From contig CAYYZY010000001.1 of assembly GCA_964475955.1 (NCBI GenBank), positions 1 through 64,000 on the forward strand: a stretch of 64,000 nucleotides of DNA, read 5' to 3'. Source of the DNA: DATKZH01 sp964475955 (GTDB taxonomy: Bacteria > Planctomycetota > Planctomycetia > Pirellulales > Thermoguttaceae). Each line of letters opens with the position of its first letter. The stretch's first letter is position 1. Position numbers and translations under genes: made by a program. Below the pieces are notes generated by a model. It had not been told where the DNA came from, did no database searches, and saw only the letters and a list, made by a program, of their open reading frames with translations. This document shows positions 45,266 through 54,857 of the stretch, piece by piece.

Positions 45266-45811
45266 ATGGGCGCCGCAACCACACCGCCACCGGTCGTGCT
45301 GCTTCTGGCCGCGTTCAGCCGCCACGACGAGGCGTTGGCCTGGGCCCGCGATCGCGCGCTTGAGGCGTTCGGGTCCATCGCCCGGAAGAGTGCAACCTTC
45401 GATTTCCAAGAGACCGACTACTACGAACCGACCATGGGCTCGGGCCTGAAGAAGGTGTTTTGGGCGTTCGAGCGCCTCGTGGAGCCCGAACGGCTGGCCG
45501 AACTCAAGCTGCGGACCAATGCCTGGGAAGAGGAGTACGCCGCGTTGGGTCGGCACGACGAGCCACGACCGCTCAATCTGGACCCAGGCTACCTCGATTT
45601 GGGGAAGCTGGTGCTGGCTTCGACCAAGGATTTCTGCCACCGCGTCTACCTCCAACGTGGGATCTACGCCGAAGTGACGCTCTTCTATCGACACGGCCGC
45701 TGGGAGCACCACCGGCGCACGTTTGCCGACTACCGCCGCCCCGACTACCAGCAGTTCTTCTCGGAGTGCCGCGGTCTTCTCCGCCAGTTACGGGAGGGAC
45801 GCTTCCGGTGA
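45266..45811 (+). CDS. DUF4416 family protein
   Basis: A 181-residue protein; ATG at 45266 gives MGAATTPPPVVLLLAAFSRH, the family start. The family pattern is clear: SATFDFQETDYYEPTMGSGL, KKVFWAFERLVEPERLAELK, LNLDPGYLDLGKLVLASTKD and HRVYLQRGIYAEVTLFYRHG. The function of DUF4416 is unknown; it is found mainly in planctomycetes, deltaproteobacteria and thermophiles. The last bases GTGA overlap the start of the next gene, so it is translationally tied to a polysaccharide gene pair. Confidence 0.88.
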   Translation: MGAATTPPPVVLLLAAFSRHDEALAWARDRALEAFGSIARKSATFDFQETDYYEPTMGSGLKKVFWAFERLVEPERLAELKLRTNAWEEEYAALGRHDEPRPLNLDPGYLDLGKLVLASTKDFCHRVYLQRGIYAEVTLFYRHGRWEHHRRTFADYRRPDYQQFFSECRGLLRQLREGRFR

Positions 45812-46974
45812 TCTGGCTGATCTTGGGCGCCGCCCTCCCCAGTACGCTCATCGCCTGGGCGGCCGCGTACCTGGTGCGGTGTTTCGGCCCGCGTTTCGGA
45901 CTGGTCGACCGGCCCGGCCGTCGCAAGGTGCACGCCAGACCGATGCCCACCGGCGGGGGGCTGGCGATCTGGCTCGGCGTGGTCGGCCCCTTCGGTTTGG
46001 GGCAGATCGCGCTCTGGCAGTTGCTTGCAGGCGGCCAGGGCGACGCCGGCGTCTGGGGCCTCTTGCCGGAGTCGATCGCGTCGCACCTGCCGGGCCTCTG
46101 GGAGCAGTCGGGACGACTCTGGATCCTCCTGGCCGGCGGAACCGTGCTCATGGTGCTCGGCCTGATCGACGACGTCCGCGGCCTCGGCTGGAAGACCCGC
46201 CTCGGCGTGCAGACGCTGGTCGCCTCCATCCTGGTGCTGCTCGGTTGGCGCATCAGCCTGTTCATCGAAAGTCCGTGGATCACCGGCCCGCTGAGCGTGC
46301 TCTGGATCGTGGGGCTGGTCAATTCGTTCAACATGCTCGACAACATGGACGGCCTCTCCGCCGGCGTGGCCGCCATCGCCGCCGCGTTGCTCGCCGCCGT
46401 AATGCTCCTGGCAGGCGATCCGGCCACCCACCAGCCGCAACTCTTCGTGGGCGGCTTCCTCCTGGTGATCGTCGGCGCGCTGACCGGCTTCCTCTGGCAC
46501 AACCGTCCGCCCGCCCGGCTGTTCATGGGCGACGCGGGCAGCTACCTCGTCGGCTACCTGTTGGCGATGGCCACGCTTACGGCCACGTTCGCCGGCGACG
46601 ACGTGCCGGTGCACGCCGTCCTGGCCCCGCTCTGCGTGCTCGCCGTGCCGCTTTACGACACGATCACCGTGATCTGGATCCGGCTCCGCGCGGGGCGCAG
46701 CCCCTTCGTGGGCGATAAAAGCCACTTCTCCCACCGCCTGGTCGAGCTGGGCATGACGAAGCCCCAGGCCGTGCTGACCATCTACCTGACCACGGCCACG
46801 TGCGGGCTGGGGGCCTTGCTGCTGCACCAGGTCAGGCCGTCGGGCGCGCTGGTGATCCTGCTGTTGGTCGGGTGTACGCTGGTGCTGGTCGGCATTCTGG
46901 AGACCACCGGTCGAAACGGCCGATCCAATGGCACCAATGGCACCAATGGCACGGACGGAAACCACCATGGGTAG
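45808..46974 (+). CDS. polyprenyl-phosphate sugar-1-phosphate transferase (WecA/MraY-like, GT4)
   Basis: A 388-residue membrane protein; GTG at 45808 overlaps the preceding stop by 4 bases, with GGGAGGG upstream. About 10 hydrophobic segments. Motifs: RPGRRKVHARPMPTGGGLAI, GLIDDVRGLGWKTRLGVQ (Asp pair), NSFNMLDNMDGLSAGVAAIA and RLFMGDAGSYLVGYLLA, and the HIR-like loop DKSHFSHRLVELGM. It starts glycan-lipid assembly by linking a sugar phosphate to undecaprenyl phosphate at the inner membrane. The C-terminus ends in short NGT repeats (46926-46955). It precedes an O-antigen-type polymerase. Confidence 0.92.
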   Translation: MIWLILGAALPSTLIAWAAAYLVRCFGPRFGLVDRPGRRKVHARPMPTGGGLAIWLGVVGPFGLGQIALWQLLAGGQGDAGVWGLLPESIASHLPGLWEQSGRLWILLAGGTVLMVLGLIDDVRGLGWKTRLGVQTLVASILVLLGWRISLFIESPWITGPLSVLWIVGLVNSFNMLDNMDGLSAGVAAIAAALLAAVMLLAGDPATHQPQLFVGGFLLVIVGALTGFLWHNRPPARLFMGDAGSYLVGYLLAMATLTATFAGDDVPVHAVLAPLCVLAVPLYDTITVIWIRLRAGRSPFVGDKSHFSHRLVELGMTKPQAVLTIYLTTATCGLGALLLHQVRPSGALVILLLVGCTLVLVGILETTGRNGRSNGTNGTNGTDGNHHG

Positions 46975-49300
46975 ACGCAAGCGGCGCCGAACGCCACGAC
47001 CGACCCGGCAGCCCCGAGGAGGCACTCCCGCAACGGGCGGGGCGCGTTCGAAGCCGGGAGGCCGGAACGACGGGCCGTCGGTCGCCGCGCCCGATGCGCC
47101 CGAGATCGACCGCTGGCGCCCGTGGCTGCTGGGCGGGCTGGTCGCGCTGGTCGTGCTTCGCCCGCTCTTCCCGAGCGAGTCGGCGGCCGTCTCCGGCGAC
47201 GGGCTGGTGGTGGTGATGCTCTGGATCGTGCTGGCCGTGTTCTGGCTTCTGGCCGCGGTGGGGAAGCCGTGGTTTCCGGTTCGATTTGGGTGGACCGACG
47301 CGGCCGTGCTGCTTCTGGTCGGCTGGCACACGCTTGCGGCCCTCGTGGCGGCCAACCAGGGCAGCCCCCGACCCGCCCTGAACATGCTTTGGGAATGGAT
47401 CGCCTACGGGCTCGCGTTCGTGCTCGCCCGGCAACTGATCACCGGCCGCCGCGAGATGCGCGCGGTGCTCGTGGTGATGATCGGCCTGGGCGTGGCGCTG
47501 GCGGCGTACGGGATGTACCAGTACCATTGGGAACTGCCGGCGACGCTCAGGGATTTCCTCGAAGACCCCGCGGCAACGATGCAGAGGGAGGGCGTCTGGT
47601 TCGAACCGGGCTCCCGGGAGTTCGAGCTGTTCCGCGCCCGGCTCGACACGTACCGGCCCATGGCCACGTTCGGGCTGACGAACTCGCTGGCCGGGTACCT
47701 GGCCCCGTGGCTCGTCGTGGCGGCCGCCATCGGGGCAACCGCGGGCCTGAGCCGCGGGGGATGGCGCCGCTGGCTGGCCGTGGCCGTCTGCGGCGCACCT
47801 ATGGCCGTGTGCCTCGTTCAGACGAGCAGCCGCACGGCGTGCGCCGCCGCAGCACTGGGGCTACTGGCGGTGCTCGGCTTCACGATCGCAAGGCAGATGC
47901 GCCGGAAGGGACTCGCTGCGGGGCTTGTGCGGCCGTCGGGATGGAAGCTGGCCTTTGCCGCCGCCGCGGTGGGGGCCGTGCTGGTCGGCGGCCTGGTGGC
48001 TGCGGTGTCGCTGAGTCCCCAGGTCGCTTTGGGCGCGAAGAAGTCGCTCGGCTACCGCGTCGAGTACTGGCAGGCGACGCTTCGGATGATCGCCGACCAC
48101 CCGATCACCGGCTGCGGGCCCGGCAATTTCCAGCACGTCTACACCCGATACATGCTTCCCGAGGCGAGCGAGGAGATCGCCGATCCGCACAACTTCCTGA
48201 TGGAGGCCTGGGCCACGGCCGGCACGCCTGCCCTGGTCGCCCTGCTGGCCGTTCTGGGGTGCTTCGCCTATGCGCTATTCCGCGCAGACGATTCGCTGGG
48301 GGATCGCCCGGGGACCGACGCGGCTTCGAGCGCCGCGCTCGACGGCACGCCGTACGTGTTCGGCGGGGCCGCCTGGGGGTTTCTTCTCTCCGTGCCGATC
48401 GGGCAGATGAGTTCGGCCCCGCCCTCGGCGGTGGAGTTGCTCCCGGGCGTGTGGTTCCCCACGGTCGTGCTGTTCGGACTGCCGTTGGCCGCCGCGGCGG
48501 TGATCCTGTTCTGGAAGTTCGACGACTGGGTCGACAACGGGCCGCTCGACCGCTGGCTGCCGGCCCTCGGCGTCGGCGTGCTGCTGGTGAACCTCCTGGC
48601 CGCGGGGGCGCTTGGGTTTCCGGCCGTCACGGGGACGTTATGGCTTCTGCTGGCGATCGGCTTGAACCTGAGCGGAAGGTCGCGCCCCTTTGCGGTGCCC
48701 CGCAGCGCGCACCTGGCCGCATTGGCCGCGACGATGGCCGCCGCGCTGACATGTTCCACGACGGCGCTGAACCCCGTGCTCCAATCGCAGGCGGCAATCC
48801 GGCTCGCCGAACGCGGTGCGCGGGATGCGCGGCGGGCGGGCCGACTTCTCGAGGGGGCCGCCGAGGCCGATCCGCTCTCGGCGGAGCCGCGGCGTCTGCT
48901 GGCCGAGAATGCGTTCCGTCGCTGGCTGGTGGAGGGCGACCCGGCGGCATTCGCCCAGTTCGAAAAGTCGATGGACGCCGCGCTGCGACTCGCCCCCCGA
49001 TCGGCGAGCATGTGGCAGATGTGCGCCAACCGCTACTGGGAGGCCTACACCCGGCGGGGTCGCGAAACTGCGCTCCCTAAGGCGGTGGAGGCATGCCGCC
49101 GAGCGGTGGAACTCTACCCCAACAGTGCCCAATCGAGGGCAAGCTTGGCGTTGGCCCTGCGGGCGTCGGGCGATGAGCGAGGATTCCGCGAGCAGGCGGA
49201 CATCGCGCTGGAGCTGAATGAACAGACCCCCCATGGCGACAAGAAGCTCCCCGACGAACTGCTCGCTCGGCTCGCCCGTAGTAGCTCAGAGGATGAGTGA
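46967..49300 (+). CDS. O-antigen ligase/polymerase family membrane protein with C-terminal TPR-like region
   Basis: A 777-residue protein; ATG at 46967 overlaps the preceding stop by 8 bases. A basic N-terminus (MGRRKRRRTPRPTRQPRG) leads into about 12 hydrophobic segments. The periplasmic Wzy_C/ligase loop is recognisable in YRVEYWQATLRMIADHPITG, CGPGNFQHVYTRYMLPEASE and ADPHNFLMEAWATAGTPALV. The last 150 residues are soluble helical repeats (GRLLEGAAEADPLSAEPRRL, AVEACRRAVELYPNSAQSRA). It is probably the polymerase or ligase step after the sugar-1-phosphate transferase. No flippase or other glycosyltransferase gene follows. Confidence 0.88.
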   Translation: MGRRKRRRTPRPTRQPRGGTPATGGARSKPGGRNDGPSVAAPDAPEIDRWRPWLLGGLVALVVLRPLFPSESAAVSGDGLVVVMLWIVLAVFWLLAAVGKPWFPVRFGWTDAAVLLLVGWHTLAALVAANQGSPRPALNMLWEWIAYGLAFVLARQLITGRREMRAVLVVMIGLGVALAAYGMYQYHWELPATLRDFLEDPAATMQREGVWFEPGSREFELFRARLDTYRPMATFGLTNSLAGYLAPWLVVAAAIGATAGLSRGGWRRWLAVAVCGAPMAVCLVQTSSRTACAAAALGLLAVLGFTIARQMRRKGLAAGLVRPSGWKLAFAAAAVGAVLVGGLVAAVSLSPQVALGAKKSLGYRVEYWQATLRMIADHPITGCGPGNFQHVYTRYMLPEASEEIADPHNFLMEAWATAGTPALVALLAVLGCFAYALFRADDSLGDRPGTDAASSAALDGTPYVFGGAAWGFLLSVPIGQMSSAPPSAVELLPGVWFPTVVLFGLPLAAAAVILFWKFDDWVDNGPLDRWLPALGVGVLLVNLLAAGALGFPAVTGTLWLLLAIGLNLSGRSRPFAVPRSAHLAALAATMAAALTCSTTALNPVLQSQAAIRLAERGARDARRAGRLLEGAAEADPLSAEPRRLLAENAFRRWLVEGDPAAFAQFEKSMDAALRLAPRSASMWQMCANRYWEAYTRRGRETALPKAVEACRRAVELYPNSAQSRASLALALRASGDERGFREQADIALELNEQTPHGDKKLPDELLARLARSSSEDE

Positions 49301-49596
49301 CGTGCTATAATGACCCGATCGGGCAGCCCAAACGCTCGTTTCGCAGGGGCCCGTCGGGCGAAGACACCGAAAACACGATATGTAAGACAGTGAGCCCTGC
49401 AAAGACAGAGAATCCGGCGGTAACTGTCTGCGCGTGGCGAAGTCAACCAGCAGGCACCCCTGCTATCTCCGTCCGCCCCTGTTTCCTCGTCTTTCCATAG
49501 ACCCCCGTTTTCCTCCGGCCCCCGCCCTCGGGGGTATCCTCCTGCTGTTCCATTTCTTGCTCTACGCACTGCTGATGTCGCCAAACGGCCTAAACG
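49301..49596. other. intergenic stretch after the polysaccharide operon
   Basis: Contains a perfect TATAAT at 49306-49311 without a good -35 box and no gene that follows closely. Repeat R2 copy C comes next, then the DUF1573 gene. Confidence 0.4.
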
Positions 49597-49722
49597 CGCA
49601 TTTCTCACCAGCCGGTGAGACTGGACAAGACGGCACCCCCACCAACCCGAAGCGCAAGCGAGGCGAAGTGCAAGTCAGGGCCTCGCTTGCGCTTCGGGTT
49701 GGTGTGGCTGGTGAGCAATGCG
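49597..49722. repeat. long palindromic repeat R2, copy C
   Basis: Outer arms 49597-49613 and 49706-49722 (one mismatch), inner arms 49642-49663 and 49681-49702 (22 bases, fully complementary). The loop CGAAGTGCAAGTCAGGG is the reverse complement of the copy A loop type, so this copy is in the opposite orientation. Confidence 0.9.
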
Positions 49723-49765
49723 GCCTAACGTGACTTGGTAGCGAAGGATTTTGAAGGTTCCCGCG

Positions 49766-50944
49766 ATGAAGATATGGTTTCCTATCGGGTTGGCGTTGGT
49801 GCTCGGAATCGGTTCGGGCGTTGGGATTGCCATGGTGCGCATAGCACGCCTTCCGTGGGACGGTACGCCGGCCGGCGCACCGCTTGGGATCAAGGAGGCC
49901 GGAGAATCCCCGGGCCTGCCGCCGGAGGTCTTCATCGAGGAGACCACGCACGACTTCGGATTCATGGACAAGGACGCCAAGGGGGAGCATGATTTCGTCT
50001 TCGAGAATCGCGGCAAGGGGCCCCTGCACCTCGAACAAGGGCCCACAAGCTGCAAGTGTACGGCGTCGGTCCTCGAGGAGGGCGACATCCCCCCCGGGGG
50101 CTCGGCGATCGTAACGATCGAATGGAAGGCCGAGATCGGGCTGGGCGGCACGGGCGACTTCTCCCAAACGGCCGTGATCCTCACCAACGACCCCGGTCGC
50201 CCTCGCGTCACGCTCAAGATCAAGGGCCGGGTCACCGTCGCCGTGCGTCCGGAACCTTCCAGGCTGCTCGTCAACGGCATCACCGCGGGCCAAGCCAGTT
50301 CGGCCTCGCTCCGCGTGTACGGTTTCCTGCCCGAGCCCCTCCAGATCGTCGGCCATGAGTTCGAAGACGCGGAAGCCGCCGAGCACTTCGGCGTGACCTG
50401 CGAGCCGCTCACGCCCGACGAGTGGTCGGAGGAAGAGGGGGCCACGAGCGGGTATCTCGTCGAAGTCGACCTGAAACCGAGCTTGCCCGTCGGACCGTTT
50501 GAGCAGACAATTCTCCTCAGGACCAACTACGCGGAGGCTGCGACTGTGAAGGTGCCGGTCCAGGGCACGGTGACCGGCGAGGTGTCGATCTTTGGGGCGG
50601 GCTGGAAGGCCGATCGGGGGGTGCTGCACTGGGGAAGCGTCCGGAGCGAGGAGGGGGCGGAGCGGAAGCTGTTCATCCGCACCTCGGGCCCCCACGCCAA
50701 TGACATCACGTTCAAGATCGGGGAGGTGTATCCCGATTTGCTTGAAGTGGAGCTGGGTAAGACCAGCCAAATGGGCGGCGGGGACGTCTCCCTTACCGAA
50801 TTGACAATCCGGGTCCCCAAAGGAAGCCGCCCAGCAGACCACCTGGGAAGCTCGGAGGAGCAGCTCGGCCGGATCATCCTGGAGACAAGCCATCCCCAGA
50901 CGCCCAAGTTGCGGATTCTCGTGCGATTTGCGGTGCAGGGTTGA
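49766..50944 (+). CDS. DUF1573 domain protein, membrane anchored
   Basis: A 392-residue protein; ATG at 49766 has AAGG 8 bases upstream. One N-terminal membrane helix (IWFPIGLALVLGIGSGVGIA) is followed by a DUF1573 immunoglobulin-like domain with THDFGFMDKDAKGEHDFVFE, GPTSCKCTASVLEEGDIPPG and GSAIVTIEWKAEIG. Further beta-rich segments follow (VDLKPSLPVGPFEQTILLRT, LRILVRFAVQ). It probably faces the periplasm and binds proteins or surface polymers. The tetrahaem lipoprotein gene is next, 103 bases away, suggesting a shared envelope function. Confidence 0.86.
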   Translation: MKIWFPIGLALVLGIGSGVGIAMVRIARLPWDGTPAGAPLGIKEAGESPGLPPEVFIEETTHDFGFMDKDAKGEHDFVFENRGKGPLHLEQGPTSCKCTASVLEEGDIPPGGSAIVTIEWKAEIGLGGTGDFSQTAVILTNDPGRPRVTLKIKGRVTVAVRPEPSRLLVNGITAGQASSASLRVYGFLPEPLQIVGHEFEDAEAAEHFGVTCEPLTPDEWSEEEGATSGYLVEVDLKPSLPVGPFEQTILLRTNYAEAATVKVPVQGTVTGEVSIFGAGWKADRGVLHWGSVRSEEGAERKLFIRTSGPHANDITFKIGEVYPDLLEVELGKTSQMGGGDVSLTELTIRVPKGSRPADHLGSSEEQLGRIILETSHPQTPKLRILVRFAVQG

Positions 50945-51047
50945 GAGACGCAGCCGGATCGAGTCCCCCAACACGCCCGTGCGCAAAGGGGGGAACGGCC
51001 GGTCACCCCCCGCTTTAGTGGAAAGTGTTCGGAGGATTGGAGCGAAC

Positions 51048-53078
51048 ATGCTCGATTCGTCGCATCTCTTCCAGTCCTTGATGCTCATCGTGCTCGCGGG
51101 CGCCGTCGCCGGTTGCCGGCCGGAGGGCGGACCGGCTTCGCCGCCGCGCCCCGAGGCACTCGCAGCCGCCGCCGAAGCGCAGTCTACCCAGCCCTCCGTC
51201 GGCCCAACGCAGGCCGACGTCGAGCCGGCCGACAGGCAACCGGCCGCCCAACCCGCGAACGACGGGATCACCGTTCCTGCAATCCCGCCCGACCAGGCAA
51301 ACGCCGGCACCCAGCCCGCCGAAACGGCCTCCTCCCCGTCGCCGGAACCGACGGTCGCAAGCGAAGCGACCGAGCCGGAGAGGACGGTCGCGGAACCATC
51401 GAGGCCCGTTCCGACCGACTCGGAGCCCTCCGAGCCGGATTCGCCCGACTCGGAACCGGCGGGCCCCTTACCGACCGGGGCCGAGTCGACCCAGCCCGAA
51501 CCGCCGTCCAGCGGGCCGACGACCGCCCCGACCGATGGCCCCCGCCTGGGACACAACCCGCTCCGCGACGGGACCGAGTCTTCGGCGGCGCGCCGCTCGA
51601 CGATCGTCTCCCCGGTTTCGGCGAAGCGTTCGGGCAAGGCCTCGGGCAAAGGCAGCGGCGAGACGTTCGATCCGATCAAGGAGAACGGCCCCATTTTCGT
51701 GGGTTGGCCGAATCCCAAGTGGGCCCTGGTGATCACCGGCCGACAGGACGGCTACCTCGAGCCGTGCGGCTGCGCGGGCCTCGACCGCATGAAGGGAGGG
51801 CTGAGCCGGCGGTTGTCGATGTTCGAGCAGTTGCGCGACGACTGGGGCGTAGTCGCCGGAGTCGACGTCGGCGGCCTGGTTAAGGGTTTTGGCCCCCAGG
51901 CCGACCTGAAGTTCCAGACGACGATGAACGCGATGAAGGCGATGCGCTACGACGCGATCGCCATTGGCAAGGCGGAGCTTCAGTTCGGCGAGCAGGGGGT
52001 CGGAAGCCTCATCTCCGTGGGAACCGGCGAGCAGAGCCCGTTCGTTTCCACCAACGTGGCGCTGTTCGGGTTCGACGCGGGGCTCACCTCCGCGAAGCGG
52101 ATCGTCGAGGTCGCCGGCGTGAAGCTCGGCATCGCGGGGATTCTGGGCGCCAAGTGGCAGTGCGAGATCAACAACGCCGACGTGGAGATGGCCGACCCGC
52201 GCGAGAAGCTGGCCCAGGTCGTACCGGCCCTGGCAAGCGAGGCCGACGTGCTCCTGCTGCTGGCCCATGCGTCGAAGGAAGAGTCGGTCGAGCTGGCCCG
52301 GCAGTTTCCCCAGTTCGACGTGGTCGTCACCGCGGGCGGGCCGCCCGAGCCGCCGGCCGAACCGGAGCGGCTCGACGGAGGCGGCACGCTGTTGGTCGAG
52401 GTGGGCGAGAAGGGGATGAACGCCGTCGTGCTCGGGTTCTACGACGACCCCGACCGGCCGGTCCGCTACCAGCGCGTGCCTCTCGACTCCCGCTTCCCCC
52501 AGTCCGACTATATGAAGAAGGAGATGGCGCTCTACCAGGACTGGCTCAAGGACGCCGGGCTGGAGGGCCTCGGCGTTACGCCCGTATCTTACCCCGGCAA
52601 AGAGTTGATGGGTGGATTCGTGGGCACGGCCAAGTGCAAGTCGTGCCACGAGGAGTCGTACAAGGTGTGGAAGAAGAGCGGCCACGCCAAGGCATGGCAG
52701 ACGCTGGTCGAGCTCGAACCGCCCCGCAACTTCGACCCGGAGTGCATCAGTTGCCACGTCGTCGGCTGGAGCCCGCAGAACTACCGGCCCCTGGATAGCG
52801 GCTTCCTCAGCGAAGAAGAGACGCCCCACTTGATCGACGTCGGCTGCGAGACCTGCCACGGGCCGGGCGAGAAGCACGTGGCGGCCGAGATGGGGGGCAC
52901 TTTCGACCTCCAGGAAAAACTGCGCAAGCCGACGGTCCTCACGCTGGAAGAGGCGCAGCAGCCGGTCAGCAACGCCATCTCCGACCGCCAGCACTGCATG
53001 AACTGCCACGATCTCGACAACAGCCCCGACTTCGACTTCGACACCTACTGGCCCAAGATCGAGCACCGCGAGGAGTGA
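51048..53078 (+). CDS. tetrahaem cytochrome c lipoprotein with metallophosphatase-like domain
   Basis: A 676-residue protein; ATG at 51048 has GGAG 5 bases upstream and a lipobox ending at Cys23 (LIVLAGAVAGC). Residues 24-200 are a Pro/Glu/Thr/Ser-rich linker. The next part has GYLEPCGCAGLDRMKGGLSR, DAIAIGKAELQFGEQGVGSL and LLLAHASKEESVELARQFPQ, matching the UshA/5'-nucleotidase-like metallophosphatase fold with the PCGC motif. The C-terminal 160 residues hold four CxxCH haem sites (CKSCH about 530, CISCH about 566, CETCH about 600, CMNCH about 650), like cytochrome c554-type electron carriers. Domain fusions of this kind occur in planctomycetes; the electron partner is unknown. Confidence 0.86.
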   Translation: MLDSSHLFQSLMLIVLAGAVAGCRPEGGPASPPRPEALAAAAEAQSTQPSVGPTQADVEPADRQPAAQPANDGITVPAIPPDQANAGTQPAETASSPSPEPTVASEATEPERTVAEPSRPVPTDSEPSEPDSPDSEPAGPLPTGAESTQPEPPSSGPTTAPTDGPRLGHNPLRDGTESSAARRSTIVSPVSAKRSGKASGKGSGETFDPIKENGPIFVGWPNPKWALVITGRQDGYLEPCGCAGLDRMKGGLSRRLSMFEQLRDDWGVVAGVDVGGLVKGFGPQADLKFQTTMNAMKAMRYDAIAIGKAELQFGEQGVGSLISVGTGEQSPFVSTNVALFGFDAGLTSAKRIVEVAGVKLGIAGILGAKWQCEINNADVEMADPREKLAQVVPALASEADVLLLLAHASKEESVELARQFPQFDVVVTAGGPPEPPAEPERLDGGGTLLVEVGEKGMNAVVLGFYDDPDRPVRYQRVPLDSRFPQSDYMKKEMALYQDWLKDAGLEGLGVTPVSYPGKELMGGFVGTAKCKSCHEESYKVWKKSGHAKAWQTLVELEPPRNFDPECISCHVVGWSPQNYRPLDSGFLSEEETPHLIDVGCETCHGPGEKHVAAEMGGTFDLQEKLRKPTVLTLEEAQQPVSNAISDRQHCMNCHDLDNSPDFDFDTYWPKIEHREE

Positions 53079-53154
53079 CGGCCCGACGCCGGCTCCCTCC
53101 TCCACTACTCCCTCGCGGCTTCTTGGCGGCTCGGGCTCTCCAGGGCAAGCCCGT
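53079..53154. other. start of a 313-base gap before the sulfatase gene
   Basis: No gene; a candidate promoter follows. Confidence 0.3.
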
Positions 53155-53183
53155 TTGACACAGTCCACCCCCCAGCCCAGAAT
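53155..53183 (+). promoter_or_regulatory. candidate promoter for the sulfatase gene
   Basis: A perfect TTGACA, a 17-base spacer and CAGAAT, about 210 bases before the sulfatase start. Confidence 0.45.
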
Positions 53184-53391
53184 GTGGGTGGAGAGGCCGT
53201 GCCCACACCCGCGAAGCAACGCCGGACGACCGGAGTCAGGCGCAGCGAGTCCCCCGAATCGGCCAGGCTGCGGGCTCGCGGCGCTCGACCACGGCCACCC
53301 GCTTCAAAGCGGCCAAGCCGTGCAGCCCGGCGCCGCGCGGACTCTGTCGGCCCCCCCAAGCGATACACCCTCGTCCACGGAGAGCAACACC

Positions 53392-54843
53392 ATGTCGAAG
53401 ATCGATGGCATTCGGGTATTTGTGCGTATGGCCCGATGGCCCCACAGGCTGGCCGCCTTGGCCGCGATGCTCGGCGCTTGCTTCGCGAGCGCGGCCGTTT
53501 CCGCGGCGGAGGACGGCCCGTCGCCGCGCCCGCCGAACGTCGTGATGATCCTCGTCGACGACCTGGGCTACGGCGACCTGAGCAGCTACGGGGCCACCGA
53601 CCTGGAAACGCCGCACGTCGACCGGCTGGTGGAGCGGGGGATGCGTATGTCGCGGTTCTACGCCAACTGCCCGGTCTGCTCTCCCACCCGGGCGTCGCTG
53701 TTGACCGGCTGCTATCCCGACGCGGTCGGCGTGCCCGGCGTGATCCGCACGCACTCCCGGAACTCGTGGGGCTATCTTGCGCCCGAAGCGGTGCTGCTTC
53801 CCGCCGTGCTCAAGACGCGCGGCTACCGCACGGCGATGATCGGCAAGTGGCACCTCGGCCTCGGCGCGCCGAACCTGCCCAACGCCCGGGGGTTCGACTT
53901 CTTCCACGGCTTCCTCGGCGACATGATGGACGACTACTACCACCATCGCCGCCACGGCGTCAACTACATGCGCGAAGACGGCCGGATCATGGATCCCGAA
54001 GGGCACGCCACGGACCTGTTCACCCAGTGGACCTGCGACTGGCTCCGCCAGGCCGGCGACGACGCGCCCTTTTTCCTCTACCTGGCGTACAACGCGCCGC
54101 ACAGCCCCATCCAACCGCCCGACGACTGGCTCCGGCGGTACCGCAAGAAGCACCCCGGCGCGCCCGAGAAGCGGGCGAAGCTGGCCGCGCTGATCGAGCA
54201 TCTGGACGCCGGGATCGGCCGGGTGATGGCCTGCCTCGAGGAGACCGGCCGTGCCTCGAACACGCTGGTGGTCTTTTCCAGCGACAACGGGGGCTCGATC
54301 CCGCACGGGGCCGACAACGGCCCGTTGGCCGGCGGCAAGCAGGACATGCTCGAAGGGGGCATTCGCGTCCCCACGTGCGCCGTCTGGCCCGGCCGCATCC
54401 GACCGGGATCCGAGAGCGACCGCGTCGCCCTGACCATGGACCTTTTCCCCACGATCTGCGAGGCGGCCGGCGCCGAGCCGCCGCGAGGGATCGACGGCCG
54501 CAGCATCCTGCCCACGCTGCTCGGCCGGCCCCAGCCGCCGGAAGACCGCACGCTCTTCTGGGTCCGCCTCGAAGGGGGCCGCCGCTACCGGGGCGAGCCC
54601 TACTACGCCGCCCGCCGCGGCCCGTGCAAGATCCTCCAGAACGACGCCTTCGAGCCGTTCCGTCTCTACAACCTGGCCGAAGACCCCCAAGAAACGACCG
54701 ACCTGGCAGAACGCCGCCCCGAGATGTTCGGCGAACTCAAGGCGGCGCTCGACGCCCACGTCGCCCGATGTGCCGACGTCCCCTGGCGCCTGCCCGACGG
54801 CACGGGCCCCGGGGAAATTGGGGAGCCGAATCGCGCGCCGTGA
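53392..54843 (+). CDS. secreted formylglycine-dependent sulfatase
   Basis: A 483-residue protein; GGAGAG precedes ATG and a signal peptide (WPHRLAALAAMLGACFASAA) follows a short charged lead. The metal-binding start is PPNVVMILVDDLGYGDLSSY. Cys96 in CSPTRASLLTG is converted to formylglycine by a sulfatase-modifying enzyme. The motif GYRTAMIGKWHLG and the segment LVVFSSDNGGSIPHGADNGP are typical of arylsulfatase A-type enzymes. It removes sulfate esters from glycans, in line with the many sulfatases of planctomycetes. No sulfatase-modifying gene is in the window. Confidence 0.93.
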   Translation: MSKIDGIRVFVRMARWPHRLAALAAMLGACFASAAVSAAEDGPSPRPPNVVMILVDDLGYGDLSSYGATDLETPHVDRLVERGMRMSRFYANCPVCSPTRASLLTGCYPDAVGVPGVIRTHSRNSWGYLAPEAVLLPAVLKTRGYRTAMIGKWHLGLGAPNLPNARGFDFFHGFLGDMMDDYYHHRRHGVNYMREDGRIMDPEGHATDLFTQWTCDWLRQAGDDAPFFLYLAYNAPHSPIQPPDDWLRRYRKKHPGAPEKRAKLAALIEHLDAGIGRVMACLEETGRASNTLVVFSSDNGGSIPHGADNGPLAGGKQDMLEGGIRVPTCAVWPGRIRPGSESDRVALTMDLFPTICEAAGAEPPRGIDGRSILPTLLGRPQPPEDRTLFWVRLEGGRRYRGEPYYAARRGPCKILQNDAFEPFRLYNLAEDPQETTDLAERRPEMFGELKAALDAHVARCADVPWRLPDGTGPGEIGEPNRAP

Positions 54844-54857
54844 GCGGCACGGCGCAA

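Noticed and set aside
46926..46955. Short tandem repeat considered as a CRISPR-like array
   Set aside because: It is an in-frame microrepeat encoding NGT units at the end of the transferase gene; no spacers.
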